Positions 33,156 through 41,317 of a DNA stretch of 64,000 nucleotides are shown piece after piece. The DNA comes from Bombella intestini (lineage in GTDB: Bacteria; Pseudomonadota; Alphaproteobacteria; Acetobacterales; Acetobacteraceae): positions 606,914-670,913 of the forward strand of contig NZ_JATM01000001.1 in the NCBI RefSeq assembly GCF_002003665.1. Reading direction: 5' to 3'. Positions within the stretch are counted from its first letter, which is position 1. Each line of letters begins with the position of its first letter. A program made the translations under genes and the position numbers. The notes under the pieces are model-generated. The model was given only the letters and a program-made list of their open reading frames with translations. It had not been told where the DNA came from and made no database searches.

Positions 33156-34577
33156 TCAGCCAAAAGGTGGACGTCCTCCCGGACCTCCCATCCCCTTGAA
33201 CATATCGCCCAGACCACCGGCACCCCCCATGCCACGCATCAGACCAGTCAGACCGCCCATCTTATTGAGACGCTTCATCATGGTGGACATCTCACTGAAC
33301 TGCTTCAGCAGCCGGTTGACTTCCGGAACGCTCGTACCAGACCCAAGAGCGATGCGCTTCTTGCGTGACGCCTTGATGATCTCCGGTGTGCTGCGCTCCT
33401 GTGCAGTCATGGAGGAAATGATCGCCTTGTGACGGTTGAAAATGGACGTATCCAGATCTTTCCCCGCCAGCTTATCCTTCAGCTTACCCATACCCGGCAG
33501 CATACCTAGAATGCCGGAAATAGAGCCAAGGCGATTGATCTGATTGATCTGCGAGACATAGTCATTCAGATCAAACTTACCGGCGAGCATCCGCTTGGCA
33601 ACACGCTCACCTTCTTCCTGATCGAGCTGCTCGGACGCTTTTTCTACCAGCCCGGCGACATCGCCCAGCCCCAGAATACGCCCAGCAACACGCTCGGGAT
33701 GAAACTCTTCGAGAGCATCCATCTTTTCACCGGAGCCGGTGAACTTAATGGGTTCTCCCGTTACAGCCTTCATGGAGAGGGCGGCACCACCACGGGCATC
33801 ACCATCCATGCGGCTCATGATGACACCAGTCAGGCCGATCTGGTCCTTAAAGGACTGTGCGGTATTGACGGCATCCTGACCTGTCATGGCATCGACAACC
33901 AGCAGTGTCTCTACCGGCTTCGCCACATCACGGACCTGACGGACTTCATCCATCAGGGCCTCATCAATAGCCAGACGCCCTGCGGTATCCAGAATAACGA
34001 TGTCGAAGCCTTCACGACGCCCTGCATCCAACGCACGGCGGGCGATGTCGACAGGCCCCTGCCCCTGTTCGATCGGCAAGGACGCAACCAGCCCGTTCGT
34101 GCGTCCGCCTACCTGCTCGGCAATCTGCTGAAGCTGAAGCTGGGCGGCCGGACGCTGCACGTCCAAGCTGGCGAGCAACACCTTCTTCCGCTCACGGCTG
34201 GCAAGACGGAGGGCCAACTTACCGGCGGTCGTGGTCTTACCTGCACCCTGAAGGCCGACCAGAAGATAAGGAATAGGAGCCGGAGCCGACAGATTCAGCG
34301 GTACCGCACCAGCACCCCCCAGAGCCTCAATCAGCGCATCGTTAACGATCTTCGCCACGGCCTGACCGGGAGAGACGCCATCCAGCACCTCACCACCGAC
34401 AGCACGCTCCTTCACCTTACTGACAAAGCTGCGTACCACGGGCAGAGCCACGTCGGCCTCCAGCATGGCCAGACGGACCTCGCGCATGGCCTCGGTAACG
34501 TCACCCTCCGAAAGCCTTTCCCCACGGGAGAGACCTTCGAAAACTTTCGACATTCTACCAGAGAGCTGCTCGAACAC
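33156..34577 (-). CDS. ffh: Signal recognition particle protein Ffh
   Basis: SRP GTPase that targets nascent membrane proteins. It has an N domain helix bundle, the GTPase P-loop LVGLQGAGKTTTAGKLA, DTAGRLAIDEALM, and the TKMDGDARGG-type loop (here SRMDGDARGGAAL). The Met/Gly-rich M domain that binds 4.5S RNA ends the protein. Its 473 residues are normal. It is the first gene of the ffh-rpsP-rimM-trmD-rplS operon; its promoter should lie in 34578-34790, shared with the divergent flavoprotein gene. Confidence 0.97.
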   Translation of the reverse strand: MFEQLSGRMSKVFEGLSRGERLSEGDVTEAMREVRLAMLEADVALPVVRSFVSKVKERAVGGEVLDGVSPGQAVAKIVNDALIEALGGAGAVPLNLSAPAPIPYLLVGLQGAGKTTTAGKLALRLASRERKKVLLASLDVQRPAAQLQLQQIAEQVGGRTNGLVASLPIEQGQGPVDIARRALDAGRREGFDIVILDTAGRLAIDEALMDEVRQVRDVAKPVETLLVVDAMTGQDAVNTAQSFKDQIGLTGVIMSRMDGDARGGAALSMKAVTGEPIKFTGSGEKMDALEEFHPERVAGRILGLGDVAGLVEKASEQLDQEEGERVAKRMLAGKFDLNDYVSQINQINRLGSISGILGMLPGMGKLKDKLAGKDLDTSIFNRHKAIISSMTAQERSTPEIIKASRKKRIALGSGTSVPEVNRLLKQFSEMSTMMKRLNKMGGLTGLMRGMGGAGGLGDMFKGMGGPGGRPPFG

Positions 34578-34790
34578 GGGCTATCCTTAATTCCATGACA
34601 AACGCGCCACTGCGCGAACCCTCGCGGAGTGACGTGTCCGTAAACTTCCTACGCCTTTACGGCCTCCACCGCCCCCCGTCAAGAAGATTGTAAGAACACA
34701 GGCCCTGCTCCAGAGCCGTTGCCTCCCCCTATATGGGAGCGTAGCCTACCGAGAGACAATTTCCCCGCATCAAGCAGAAAGGTCTGTACC

Positions 34791-35558
34791 GTGAATGTCC
34801 TTCTCGTCCTTGCCCATCCTGAACGCCACTCCCTCAATAGGGCCCTGGTGGATATCGCCACCCGTGAACTAACCTCCCTTGGTCATGAAGTTCAGCTGTC
34901 CGATCTATACCGCATGGGCTGGAAGGCCACCGTTGATCAGGCTGATTTTCCTCATAGTGCGACCGACCCACTGAATGTCGCAACCGCTTCCGCACAAGCC
35001 TATGGAGCGGGACAGCTAACAGAGGATGTGAAGGCAGAGCAGGAAAAACTTCGTTGGGCCGATACCGTCATCTTCCAGTTTCCTCTTTGGTGGTTTTCGG
35101 CCCCGGCTATCCTAAAAGGTTGGATTGAGCGTGTCTTCTCTGCCGGGTTTGCCTACGGCACAGGCAAAAGCTATGGCGATGGCTGCATGAAGGGCAAACG
35201 GGCCATGCTGAGCGTAACGATTGGCGGTACAGAGCATGACTACTCCGCCCGAGGCATCTGTGGCCCCATTGAAGACCTCCTCTTCCCCCTCACACACGGA
35301 ACACTCTTCTACACTGGCTTTGCCACCCTGCCCTCTTTCCTCGTGTACAGTGCCGACCGGCTGGAAGAACGTGGCGAAGGTTTTTCAGACCTTGTGGACC
35401 GCTACCGGGAGCGTCTTGCCACGCTGGAGACAACAGCCCCCATTCCATTCCGTTCAGCAGCTAGTGGCGATTACGCCCCCAAAACGAGAGAGCTGCGCCC
35501 CGGCTTGGAGACCCCGAATACGGACGGATTCAAACTACATCTGAAAACGACTTCATAA
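34791..35558 (+). CDS. NAD(P)H quinone reductase-like flavodoxin-fold protein
   Basis: Flavodoxin-fold oxidoreductase of the NQO1/MdaB/KefF type, 255 residues, likely FMN- or FAD-dependent quinone reduction. It has the N-terminal VNVLLVLAHPERHSLNRALV, the flavin loop VIFQFPLWWFSAPAILKGWI and the ERVFSAGFAYG block. The GTG start at 34791 has AAAGG upstream and places the Rossmann strand at the N-terminus; the frame opens earlier at 34719 without homology. It is divergent from ffh. Confidence 0.85.
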   Translation: MNVLLVLAHPERHSLNRALVDIATRELTSLGHEVQLSDLYRMGWKATVDQADFPHSATDPLNVATASAQAYGAGQLTEDVKAEQEKLRWADTVIFQFPLWWFSAPAILKGWIERVFSAGFAYGTGKSYGDGCMKGKRAMLSVTIGGTEHDYSARGICGPIEDLLFPLTHGTLFYTGFATLPSFLVYSADRLEERGEGFSDLVDRYRERLATLETTAPIPFRSAASGDYAPKTRELRPGLETPNTDGFKLHLKTTS

Positions 35559-35619
35559 ATCCGCTTACCCTTCCCCAGAGCCATTCCTCCCTTCTCGTTT
35601 CTTCTTGAAAGGCACCATC

Positions 35620-36945
35620 ATGACCACACACGACATCACCTGCCCTCACTGCCACAAAACATTCTCACTAGATAATGCGGGCTATGCCGATATCGCCAAA
35701 CAGGTGCGGGACAAGGAATTCTTCAAGCAACTGCATGAAAAGTTAGAAGCGGCAGCGCAGGAAGAACGACTTGCCGCAGAAAAGGCCAGATTCATTCAAG
35801 AGCAGGAAATGAATCGAACCCTTCATGAACGTGATACTGAAATACAAACTCTGAAGAGCCAGCTTGAACGACACGAGTCTGACCGTCAGGCAGCCGCCCG
35901 CCTCGCCGAAGCTGAAGGAAAGGCACAGCTACAGGAGGCCTTACAGGCCAAAGAGCGGGACATTCAGGCTTTACAGGCAAAACTCTCCGCCAATGCCGTA
36001 GAAAATGAGCTGGCCATCACAAAAGCAGTTGATGCCGTACAAAAAGAACGTGATGCCCTGCAAAGCACTCTCAAAGAAGCCGAACTGAGAAACAGCATCG
36101 CCGCCAACCAGCTGAAAGAGCGTTACGAACTCCAACTAAAGGACCGTGATGACCACATCGAACGGCTAAAAGACATGAAGGCTCGCCTCTCTACCAAGAT
36201 GGTTGGTGAAACGCTGGAACAACATTGCGAGGTGGAGTTCAACCGCACGAGGGCTATGGCTTTCCCACGGGCTTATTTCGAGAAGGACAATGACGCCCGC
36301 TCCGGCAGCAAGGGTGATTATATCTTTCGGGATACAGACGAAAGCGGAACGGAAATCATCTCCATCATGTTCGAGATGAAGAACGAGAATGACAGCACCG
36401 CTACCAAAAAGAAAAATGAAGACTTTCTGAAGGAGCTGGACAAGGATCGTACGGAGAAAAAATGCGAATACGCCGTGCTCGTCTCTCTCCTAGAGCCTGA
36501 GAGTGAGCTGTATAATACAGGCATCGTGGACGTGTCCCACCGCTACCCGAAGATGTACGTCATCCGCCCGCAGTTCTTCCTTCAAATCATCTCCTTGCTC
36601 CGCAATGCGTCCACAAAGGCACTAGCTTATAAGCGGGAACTGGAACTAACACGCCAGCAAAATATCGATGTGACCAACTTCGAGGAAAAGCTAGAAACGT
36701 TCAAAAACGGCTTCTCCCGCAACTATGATCTCGCACACAAACAATTCAACGCGGCCGTTGAAGAGATAGATAAATCCATCTCCCACCTTCAGAAAATCAA
36801 GGATAACCTCCTGAAGTCAGATAACAACCTGCGCCTAGCCAACGACAAAGCGCAAGATGTCACGATCAAGCGGCTCACCCGGGGGAATGCGACGATGAAG
36901 GCGAAGTTTGAAGCCCTTGATGCGCCCGAGACTAAGAAACCATGA
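35620..36945 (+). CDS. DUF2130 protein (coiled coil plus nuclease-like domain)
   Basis: A 441-residue protein. It begins with a single CPHC pair, then a long coiled coil (about residues 30-195) rich in Glu, Lys, Gln and Ala. The C-terminal DUF2130 domain contains GDYIF, a beta strand and FEMKNEND, spaced like the D...ExK core of PD-(D/E)xK nucleases; that reading is an inference. It stands alone after the flavoprotein gene and ends at a terminator. ATG 35620 is preferred over TTG 35605. The function is unknown. Confidence 0.75.
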   Translation: MTTHDITCPHCHKTFSLDNAGYADIAKQVRDKEFFKQLHEKLEAAAQEERLAAEKARFIQEQEMNRTLHERDTEIQTLKSQLERHESDRQAAARLAEAEGKAQLQEALQAKERDIQALQAKLSANAVENELAITKAVDAVQKERDALQSTLKEAELRNSIAANQLKERYELQLKDRDDHIERLKDMKARLSTKMVGETLEQHCEVEFNRTRAMAFPRAYFEKDNDARSGSKGDYIFRDTDESGTEIISIMFEMKNENDSTATKKKNEDFLKELDKDRTEKKCEYAVLVSLLEPESELYNTGIVDVSHRYPKMYVIRPQFFLQIISLLRNASTKALAYKRELELTRQQNIDVTNFEEKLETFKNGFSRNYDLAHKQFNAAVEEIDKSISHLQKIKDNLLKSDNNLRLANDKAQDVTIKRLTRGNATMKAKFEALDAPETKKP

Positions 36946-37004
36946 GGTAAACGTCGCCTCTACCGGTGGAACTGGAGATACTCTCCTGCCATAGCATGGT
37001 GTTA

Positions 37005-37038
37005 GAAAGGCCGCTCCATAACGGTGGCCTTTCTTCTT
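37005..37038 (+). terminator. Terminator after the DUF2130 gene
   Basis: GAAAGGCC (37005-37012) pairs with GGCCTTTC (37026-37033), followed by a short T-rich tract. Confidence 0.75.
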
Positions 37039-37164
37039 GCTCCCCACCCATAAGCACCAATCTCCTACTCCACCGCTTGACGCACCACCTCTGAATCAGT
37101 ATCAGAAGCCATCCTTACTTTCCTTACGGTAAGGTCGCTGGTCTCAGCTTAGGGAACAGACAAC

Positions 37165-37254
37165 GGATGGGTGTCCGAGCGGTTTAAGGAACTGGTCTTG
37201 AAAACCAGCGTGCGTGGAAGCGTACCGTGGGTTCGAATCCCACCCCATCCGCCA
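37165..37254 (+). tRNA. tRNA-Ser (TGA)
   Basis: Class II tRNA with acceptor arms GGATGGG/CCCATCC, anticodon stem CTGGT/ACCAG, loop CTTGAAA (anticodon TGA), a long variable arm and T-arm GTGGG-TTCGAAT-CCCAC. CCA is encoded at 37252-37254. Its 3' end is the attachment site of the island downstream; the gene is left intact. Confidence 0.95.
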
Positions 37255-37296
37255 TAAGTACCTCAAAAAATGGCAGTTTCCTGCGCCTTTTGGGGT
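37241..37296. repeat. Attachment repeat, tRNA side (attL)
   Basis: 56-bp direct repeat with the copy at 42699-42754; 54 bases are identical. It starts in the T-arm/acceptor part of tRNA-Ser and extends 42 bp past its CCA end, ending in CGCCTTTTGGGGT. Confidence 0.92.
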
Positions 37297-37420
37297 AAAC
37301 CTCTTTTCCAGTCCTTACTTTAGACCATACTTCATGCAAACGCATGACAGTTTCCGATTCTGTCCCTGAAACGTAACCGCCTCCCACATGTGAGAGCACC
37401 ACGCGGGAAATGCCCTAGCC

Positions 37421-37645
37421 TCATTCCCAGCCCTCAATCTGGGCAGCGGCCAGCTTAGAGAAAGCCAGATCATCGCCCTGCTTTTCATCGCAAGCCCGTA
37501 TCAACCGCGCTTGTCGCGATGCTTCGCGGGTGAAATCAGGACGCCTTGTATCAGGCACCCAAAGTTGAACAGGGCGCATACCGGCCCGCTTCATCACTTC
37601 CCGATGTTTGCGGACACGTTCATGACTTCTGGTTGTCGATGCCAT
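37421..37645 (-). CDS. MazE-like antitoxin (DUF3018), apparently orphan
   Basis: A 74-residue protein with the DUF3018 pattern: VRKHREVMKRAGMRPVQLWV, PDTRRPDF, an EASRQARLI helix, and a Trp near the C-terminus. Such proteins usually neutralise a MazF/PemK RNase toxin encoded directly downstream. Here the stop overlaps an ATG (ATGA) that opens only a 30-codon frame (37332-37424) with no MazF motifs, and the attL repeat follows. The toxin therefore seems lost, or diverged beyond recognition. It may be a remnant of an addiction module carried by the element. Confidence 0.7.
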   Translation of the reverse strand: MASTTRSHERVRKHREVMKRAGMRPVQLWVPDTRRPDFTREASRQARLIRACDEKQGDDLAFSKLAAAQIEGWE

Positions 37646-38048
37646 AGCTTCCTCCCGTTACATGTAACAATAGAGGGGAAGGACCGCCTCTTACAAGGCC
37701 GTGAATCTATCCGCTTATCTGGACAGAATGGACACGTCCACACACGCGCAAGACCGGCCCGCCTTTTGATTGTTGATGATTTTTTATCAAGTGGCAGTGC
37801 CTGCATCCGACAAAACCAACAGGCTCATGCACGCTCTGAGATGGGGCATTTAAACAGTACACGCGCGCAAGGGCAGAACGCCGGGCATCACATACTTAAG
37901 TAAGCAGTACGTGCACATGCGCCTGCAATAAAAATAGTAAGACAGTCAAGACCTAAAATAGGATGGTTAGAGCCTTACAACGAGGAACCAAACTGAAACG
38001 TTACCAAAACGCCCTTAATATATCTTTATTTGAATCTAATTCAAAAAG

Positions 38049-38265
38049 GTTAGGCCAGTTGGACCATGCAGAAAAAAAGGCAGTTTTCTGCTGGCTGTAG
38101 CCCTGTCCCAACGTTGGGCCATAGTTGGGCCAACAATATGCAAATATTAAAATGTTAGACCAGTTAGGCCAATGTTAGGCCAGCTATAAGCCAGCTTTCT
38201 CTAAGGCTGTCCTAACTGGTCTAACCGGCCTAACCTTTTTAAGTAAAATATATAAAAAAATAATC
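38049..38265. other. Iteron-like repeats next to an AT-rich stretch: probable replication origin of the element
   Basis: Repeated copies of a GTTAGGCCAGTT-type motif occur in both orientations: 38049-38060, two GTTGGGCCA variants at 38112-38134, GTTAGACCAGTTAGGCCAATG plus GTTAGGCCAG at 38154-38183, and inverted CTAACTGGTCTAACCGGCC-type copies at 38212-38233. A run of A/T (38237-38262) follows directly. Repeats beside an AT-rich unwinding region and close to the vapE/primase genes are what a satellite origin looks like. This is inferred. Confidence 0.65.
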
Positions 38266-38305
38266 AGTTACAGAAAGTTAATGTTGAGGCTGCCTGATAA
38301 ATGCA

Positions 38306-38343
38306 CAAAAAAAAGGACAGAACGAAGGATCGCCCTGCCCTTT
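38306..38343 (-). terminator. Terminator after vapE
   Basis: Minus strand: AAAGGGCAG (38335-38343) pairs with CTGTCCTTT (38312-38320) with one G-T pair, followed by a run of eight T residues in total. Confidence 0.8.
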
Positions 38344-38371
38344 AACGGCTTGGAAGATGTGATGCTATCTT

Positions 38372-39697
38372 TCAGCCCGTAACCATATGGTTGAATTGCC
38401 AGATATAGAAACGCCCGTTGCCTGTCCGTTGCCGCTGTTTCTCACCCCCTAAATCACGTAGGATATTAGAAACTCTCATTTCCATTGCACGGCTCATAGG
38501 CAACGATAGCGCTCTGATGATGCTGGCTACCGTAAAGCCCCCTTTACCGTCTGCATCGGGCAGGGTATCGCCCTTGATGAGGTTAATGACAGATTCTTCC
38601 AGAATGTCACTGACCATGCTTTCCCGTCTGATCCGTTCAATTTCTCCTTTCAGGTATGAGGGCTCACAAGTCTCAAAGGCGGGGTCATAGCAAAAAAGCT
38701 GGTAAGCCTCTGCCCAAAGCTGGTCCCTGTTTTCTGCCAGCCAGCCAAAGTCAAGGCAGTGTGAGCCTATATTGATAGGCATGAAGCGGCGGTTACCTGT
38801 TCCGTCTGTCAGAAACTCTTCCTCATTGGTCGTGCCAATAAAGACGCATCGGCGTGGATAAGTCTGCAATGTACGCCCATAGCTAGGACGATACTTATCT
38901 ACCATAGCACTCAGAAAGGCTTTGATAGCCTCATTCTCTGAACGCCTTAGAGACGTTAATTCCGATAGCTCTACCCCCCAAACGCCTTGCAGTTCCTGCT
39001 TGGCGTCCTTGTCTGCCAGATTGGCGGGCAAGCCTTCTTTATTCCACTCTCCAAAGAGAATGGCAGAGAAAGTGCTTTTCCCGTTTCCCTGTCCGCCTAT
39101 CAGAACGGGCAGCCAGTCGAACTTGTAGGGCTTATGCCCTGTAGCCAGAGCGCGGCCAATGGCTGCCACCATCCAGCGCCTGCCAATCTCTTGCAGGTAA
39201 GCTGTATTCTCCAAAGAGAAAGAACGCGCCCATAAGCTGGAAAGACGTTCTGTGCCATCCCACTGCAAGCCCTCCAGATAAGCCCTGATGGGGTTGTAGG
39301 TGTGATGGTTGGCACTCACCATCACAAGGGCTTCCAGCGTGTCCTTGTTAGCTTTCAGGCCAAAGCGGCGCATCCACGCACCGAGTAGCTGGACATGGTA
39401 CTTTTCTAGCAGGATGGGAAAACTGCCCGCATGGGCAACGGGCAAAGAAACGGATGAGAGCTGTGGCAGCTCTTTGGTGATGACGTATTGCAGTGTCAGT
39501 TCATTAAAGCGAAAGACACCCTGTAAGTCTGGATGACGGTTTATGGTGTGCTCTAGGGCCTGTTCGTTTGTTAGCTCTTGATTGGCAACTTTACGCATGA
39601 GTTCTGCCATAAAGCTATCATCTGGAAGGTATCCAGCGCTTAGAGCCTCTTCGACTATGGCACCGGCCTGCACTAAATCATCAGGCAAATCAGCCAT
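38372..39697 (-). CDS. VapE-family (virulence-associated E) ATPase/helicase
   Basis: A 441-residue protein of the PF05272 family. It has YLEGLQWDGTERLSSLWARS, the P-loop VLIGGQGNGKSTF (near residue 200), a Walker B-like segment with WGVELSELTSL, and the FIGTTNEEEFLTDGTGNRRF arginine-finger region. VapE proteins act as replicative helicases or initiators in phages and satellites such as SaPI-like islands. The start overlaps the toprim gene's stop as TAATG, so these two are coupled. It is the last gene of the replication operon; the origin-like repeats lie just downstream. Confidence 0.88.
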   Translation of the reverse strand: MADLPDDLVQAGAIVEEALSAGYLPDDSFMAELMRKVANQELTNEQALEHTINRHPDLQGVFRFNELTLQYVITKELPQLSSVSLPVAHAGSFPILLEKYHVQLLGAWMRRFGLKANKDTLEALVMVSANHHTYNPIRAYLEGLQWDGTERLSSLWARSFSLENTAYLQEIGRRWMVAAIGRALATGHKPYKFDWLPVLIGGQGNGKSTFSAILFGEWNKEGLPANLADKDAKQELQGVWGVELSELTSLRRSENEAIKAFLSAMVDKYRPSYGRTLQTYPRRCVFIGTTNEEEFLTDGTGNRRFMPINIGSHCLDFGWLAENRDQLWAEAYQLFCYDPAFETCEPSYLKGEIERIRRESMVSDILEESVINLIKGDTLPDADGKGGFTVASIIRALSLPMSRAMEMRVSNILRDLGGEKQRQRTGNGRFYIWQFNHMVTG

Positions 39698-40404
39698 TAT
39701 GCTGCCCTCCCTGTTACTTGTTTCTGTTCAAGGACTGGCAGGGCATCGGCAATATCCCACCCTTTAGGAAAATAATCAGGCCACCGGATGATCTGGACTG
39801 TCAGTGCCCCTGCCTGTCTGGCTAGCTCTGCCACGGTATGAGCATAGGTCTGCCCGGCGCTGTCATTGTCAGGGGCTATCAGTACCTCTCTGCCTGCCAG
39901 CGGTCTCCAGTCGCTTTTGTGTGCCCCTTCTGCCCCACCGGATGAGGTTGTCACAGCATAGCCCTGCCAGCTTTCCGCAAGAGCGGCTTTATTGGCGGCT
40001 TTCTCTCCCTCGACAACCAGAACAGGCGCCCCCGCTTTTCCAAGCAGGTCAGGGAGATTGTACAGCATCCGCGGCGGTGGCGGTGCCCGGAAATGCCAGC
40101 GTGGCAGGTCTTCCCCTTCTAGCTTGCCATAAGTCAGCCAGCCAAACTGCTTGCGGGCATTGGGGGGATCGTAGCGGAAGGTGGCAAAGCCTGTTAGGCC
40201 GTCACCATCATCATAACAATAAAACCCCGTAACAGGCGCCCGCTTATACGTCCTAGGATGCGGTATAGCTGCACTATGCTCTAAAGACACCGGAACGGGC
40301 GTAAAGTTCATAGACGGCTTTCTATGAGCGTCTAAGCAACTACCACCCACTAACGGGGGGCCGTGTTTTTCTTCATCAGTGAGTGGACGGAATATGTCAG
40401 TCAT
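39697..40404 (-). CDS. Toprim-domain protein (primase catalytic part)
   Basis: A 235-residue protein. The second half has a toprim fold: VLVVEGEKAANKAAL, containing the catalytic Glu, and LIAPDNDSAGQTYA with the Asp-x-Asp pair. The first half is a linker with FYCYDDGDGLTGFATFRYD-type strands. With the 40397-40747 product it makes up a split DnaG-like primase. It overlaps that gene by 8 bp and vapE by 1 bp. Confidence 0.82.
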   Translation of the reverse strand: MTDIFRPLTDEEKHGPPLVGGSCLDAHRKPSMNFTPVPVSLEHSAAIPHPRTYKRAPVTGFYCYDDGDGLTGFATFRYDPPNARKQFGWLTYGKLEGEDLPRWHFRAPPPPRMLYNLPDLLGKAGAPVLVVEGEKAANKAALAESWQGYAVTTSSGGAEGAHKSDWRPLAGREVLIAPDNDSAGQTYAHTVAELARQAGALTVQIIRWPDYFPKGWDIADALPVLEQKQVTGRAA

Positions 40405-40747
40405 GACCTGACACCTCCATCCCCATCATCCGGGCAAGATTGCGTGCCCCTTCCAGCTTACTGCCTCCAGAGAGAGCGGCGGCTAGATCAATCAGATCAC
40501 CTTTCCATCCTGTGGCAAAGTCTGCCCCAATACCCTTACGGATGTTGAACTTGAAGGAACCGACATGCCTGTCAGCCCGTAAGGGAGAAAGGGCTACATA
40601 TTCGCCACTTTTGACATACCCGCCGGGCGCAAGCCGGGACAATATCGCTAGGGTATGAGCTGGCAGGGCAGTTCTTACCCCCTGAAACAGACCCTTATTT
40701 TTGTTTGCGCTAAGGCACGCTTGCCGTATATGCTTCCGCATAGGCAC
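40397..40747 (-). CDS. Primase N-terminal-domain-like protein
   Basis: A 116-residue protein with GEYVALSPLRADRHVGSFKF and FATGWKGDLIDLAAALSGGS. These correspond to the region of phage primases that precedes the toprim domain (normally with a CHC2-type zinc finger). I see no zinc-binding cysteines here, only one Cys near the start. It probably forms a complex with the downstream toprim protein. It is the first gene of the replication operon. Confidence 0.65.
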   Translation of the reverse strand: MPMRKHIRQACLSANKNKGLFQGVRTALPAHTLAILSRLAPGGYVKSGEYVALSPLRADRHVGSFKFNIRKGIGADFATGWKGDLIDLAAALSGGSKLEGARNLARMMGMEVSGHD

Positions 40748-40867
40748 TTCCTTTTAAATCTTTGTGTGGGTGCCCATTTGCCGGAACAGTTATACCGCCA
40801 AGTAAATATCGTTTCGGCAAAATAGAGCAAGAGGCCGCTGCTGGTTGATTCTGGCAGCGGTTTCTTT

Positions 40868-41074
40868 TTATGACCTGTTATATTTTCCCCGTGTCTCCAT
40901 CTTGGGGCAAGAGGCAAAGAAGTTCTTTGCATCCTCTAGGGAAATACGGGTCACACGGCCAATCTTGCGGGCCTCAATCTTCCCATCTGCAATCATGCGA
41001 TACAGGGTAGCAGCGCTCACGCTGTACATTTCACAGAACTGCTTAGGGGAAAGATATGTAGGGAGTTGATGCAT
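40868..41074 (-). CDS. Excisionase/AlpA-like HTH protein
   Basis: A 68-residue DNA-binding protein of the MerR-like HTH_17 type: LSPKQFCEMYSVSAATLYRM, then IADGKIEARKIGRVTRISLE. Such proteins direct excision or control integrase in P4-type elements. ATG 41074 (MHQLPTYL), with GAAGG upstream, is preferred over the start at 41140. It lies between integrase and primase; palindromes upstream may be its targets. Confidence 0.75.
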   Translation of the reverse strand: MHQLPTYLSPKQFCEMYSVSAATLYRMIADGKIEARKIGRVTRISLEDAKNFFASCPKMETRGKYNRS

Positions 41075-41177
41075 CAAGCCTTCTGCCTTTCTTGCTGTAA
41101 GTTGCAAAATGATTATTTCCCGCCCATCTCGAAAGTTCAAGGCTTGTTTTTAATCCCGTACTGTGTCTCGGAAGAAT

Positions 41178-41317
41178 ATGTGACATACAGTCACATGTGC
41201 AGGTGTGCACATAACCTGCACAGATCGCCTTTTGTAACATTTTATGTTACGTAATATTTTACGCAATCCAGAGTGGAACGGGTCAGTATTTAACCTTCCA
41301 TGTGTGACCATCACACA
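41178..41317. promoter_or_regulatory. Cluster of four perfect palindromes between excisionase and integrase genes
   Basis: Four inverted repeats: ATGTGAC/GTCACAT at 41178-41196, GTGCAGGT/ACCTGCAC at 41197-41221, GTAACAT/ATGTTAC at 41234-41250, and TGTGTGA/TCACACA at 41301-41317, which includes the integrase stop codon. They could be operators, excisionase sites or, for the last, part of a terminator. No T run accompanies them. Confidence 0.55.

Larger units (their letters stand above)
37646..38371. other. Long non-coding region of the element with origin-like repeats
   Basis: About 725 bp without a convincing gene. A 130-codon plus-strand frame (37511-37903) has no recognisable features and overlaps the antitoxin gene antisense. 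The second half (38049-38265) holds repeats and an AT-rich stretch described separately, and the vapE terminator lies at its end. Confidence 0.6.

Noticed and set aside
33699..34598. 299-codon plus-strand frame inside ffh
   Set aside because: Antisense shadow of the highly conserved Ffh GTPase.
37184..37402. 72-codon minus-strand frame over tRNA-Ser and attL
   Set aside because: Reverse of the tRNA gene; not a real protein.
37511..37903. 130-codon plus-strand frame in the element
   Set aside because: Overlaps the MazE-like gene antisense; no ribosome-binding site or motif.
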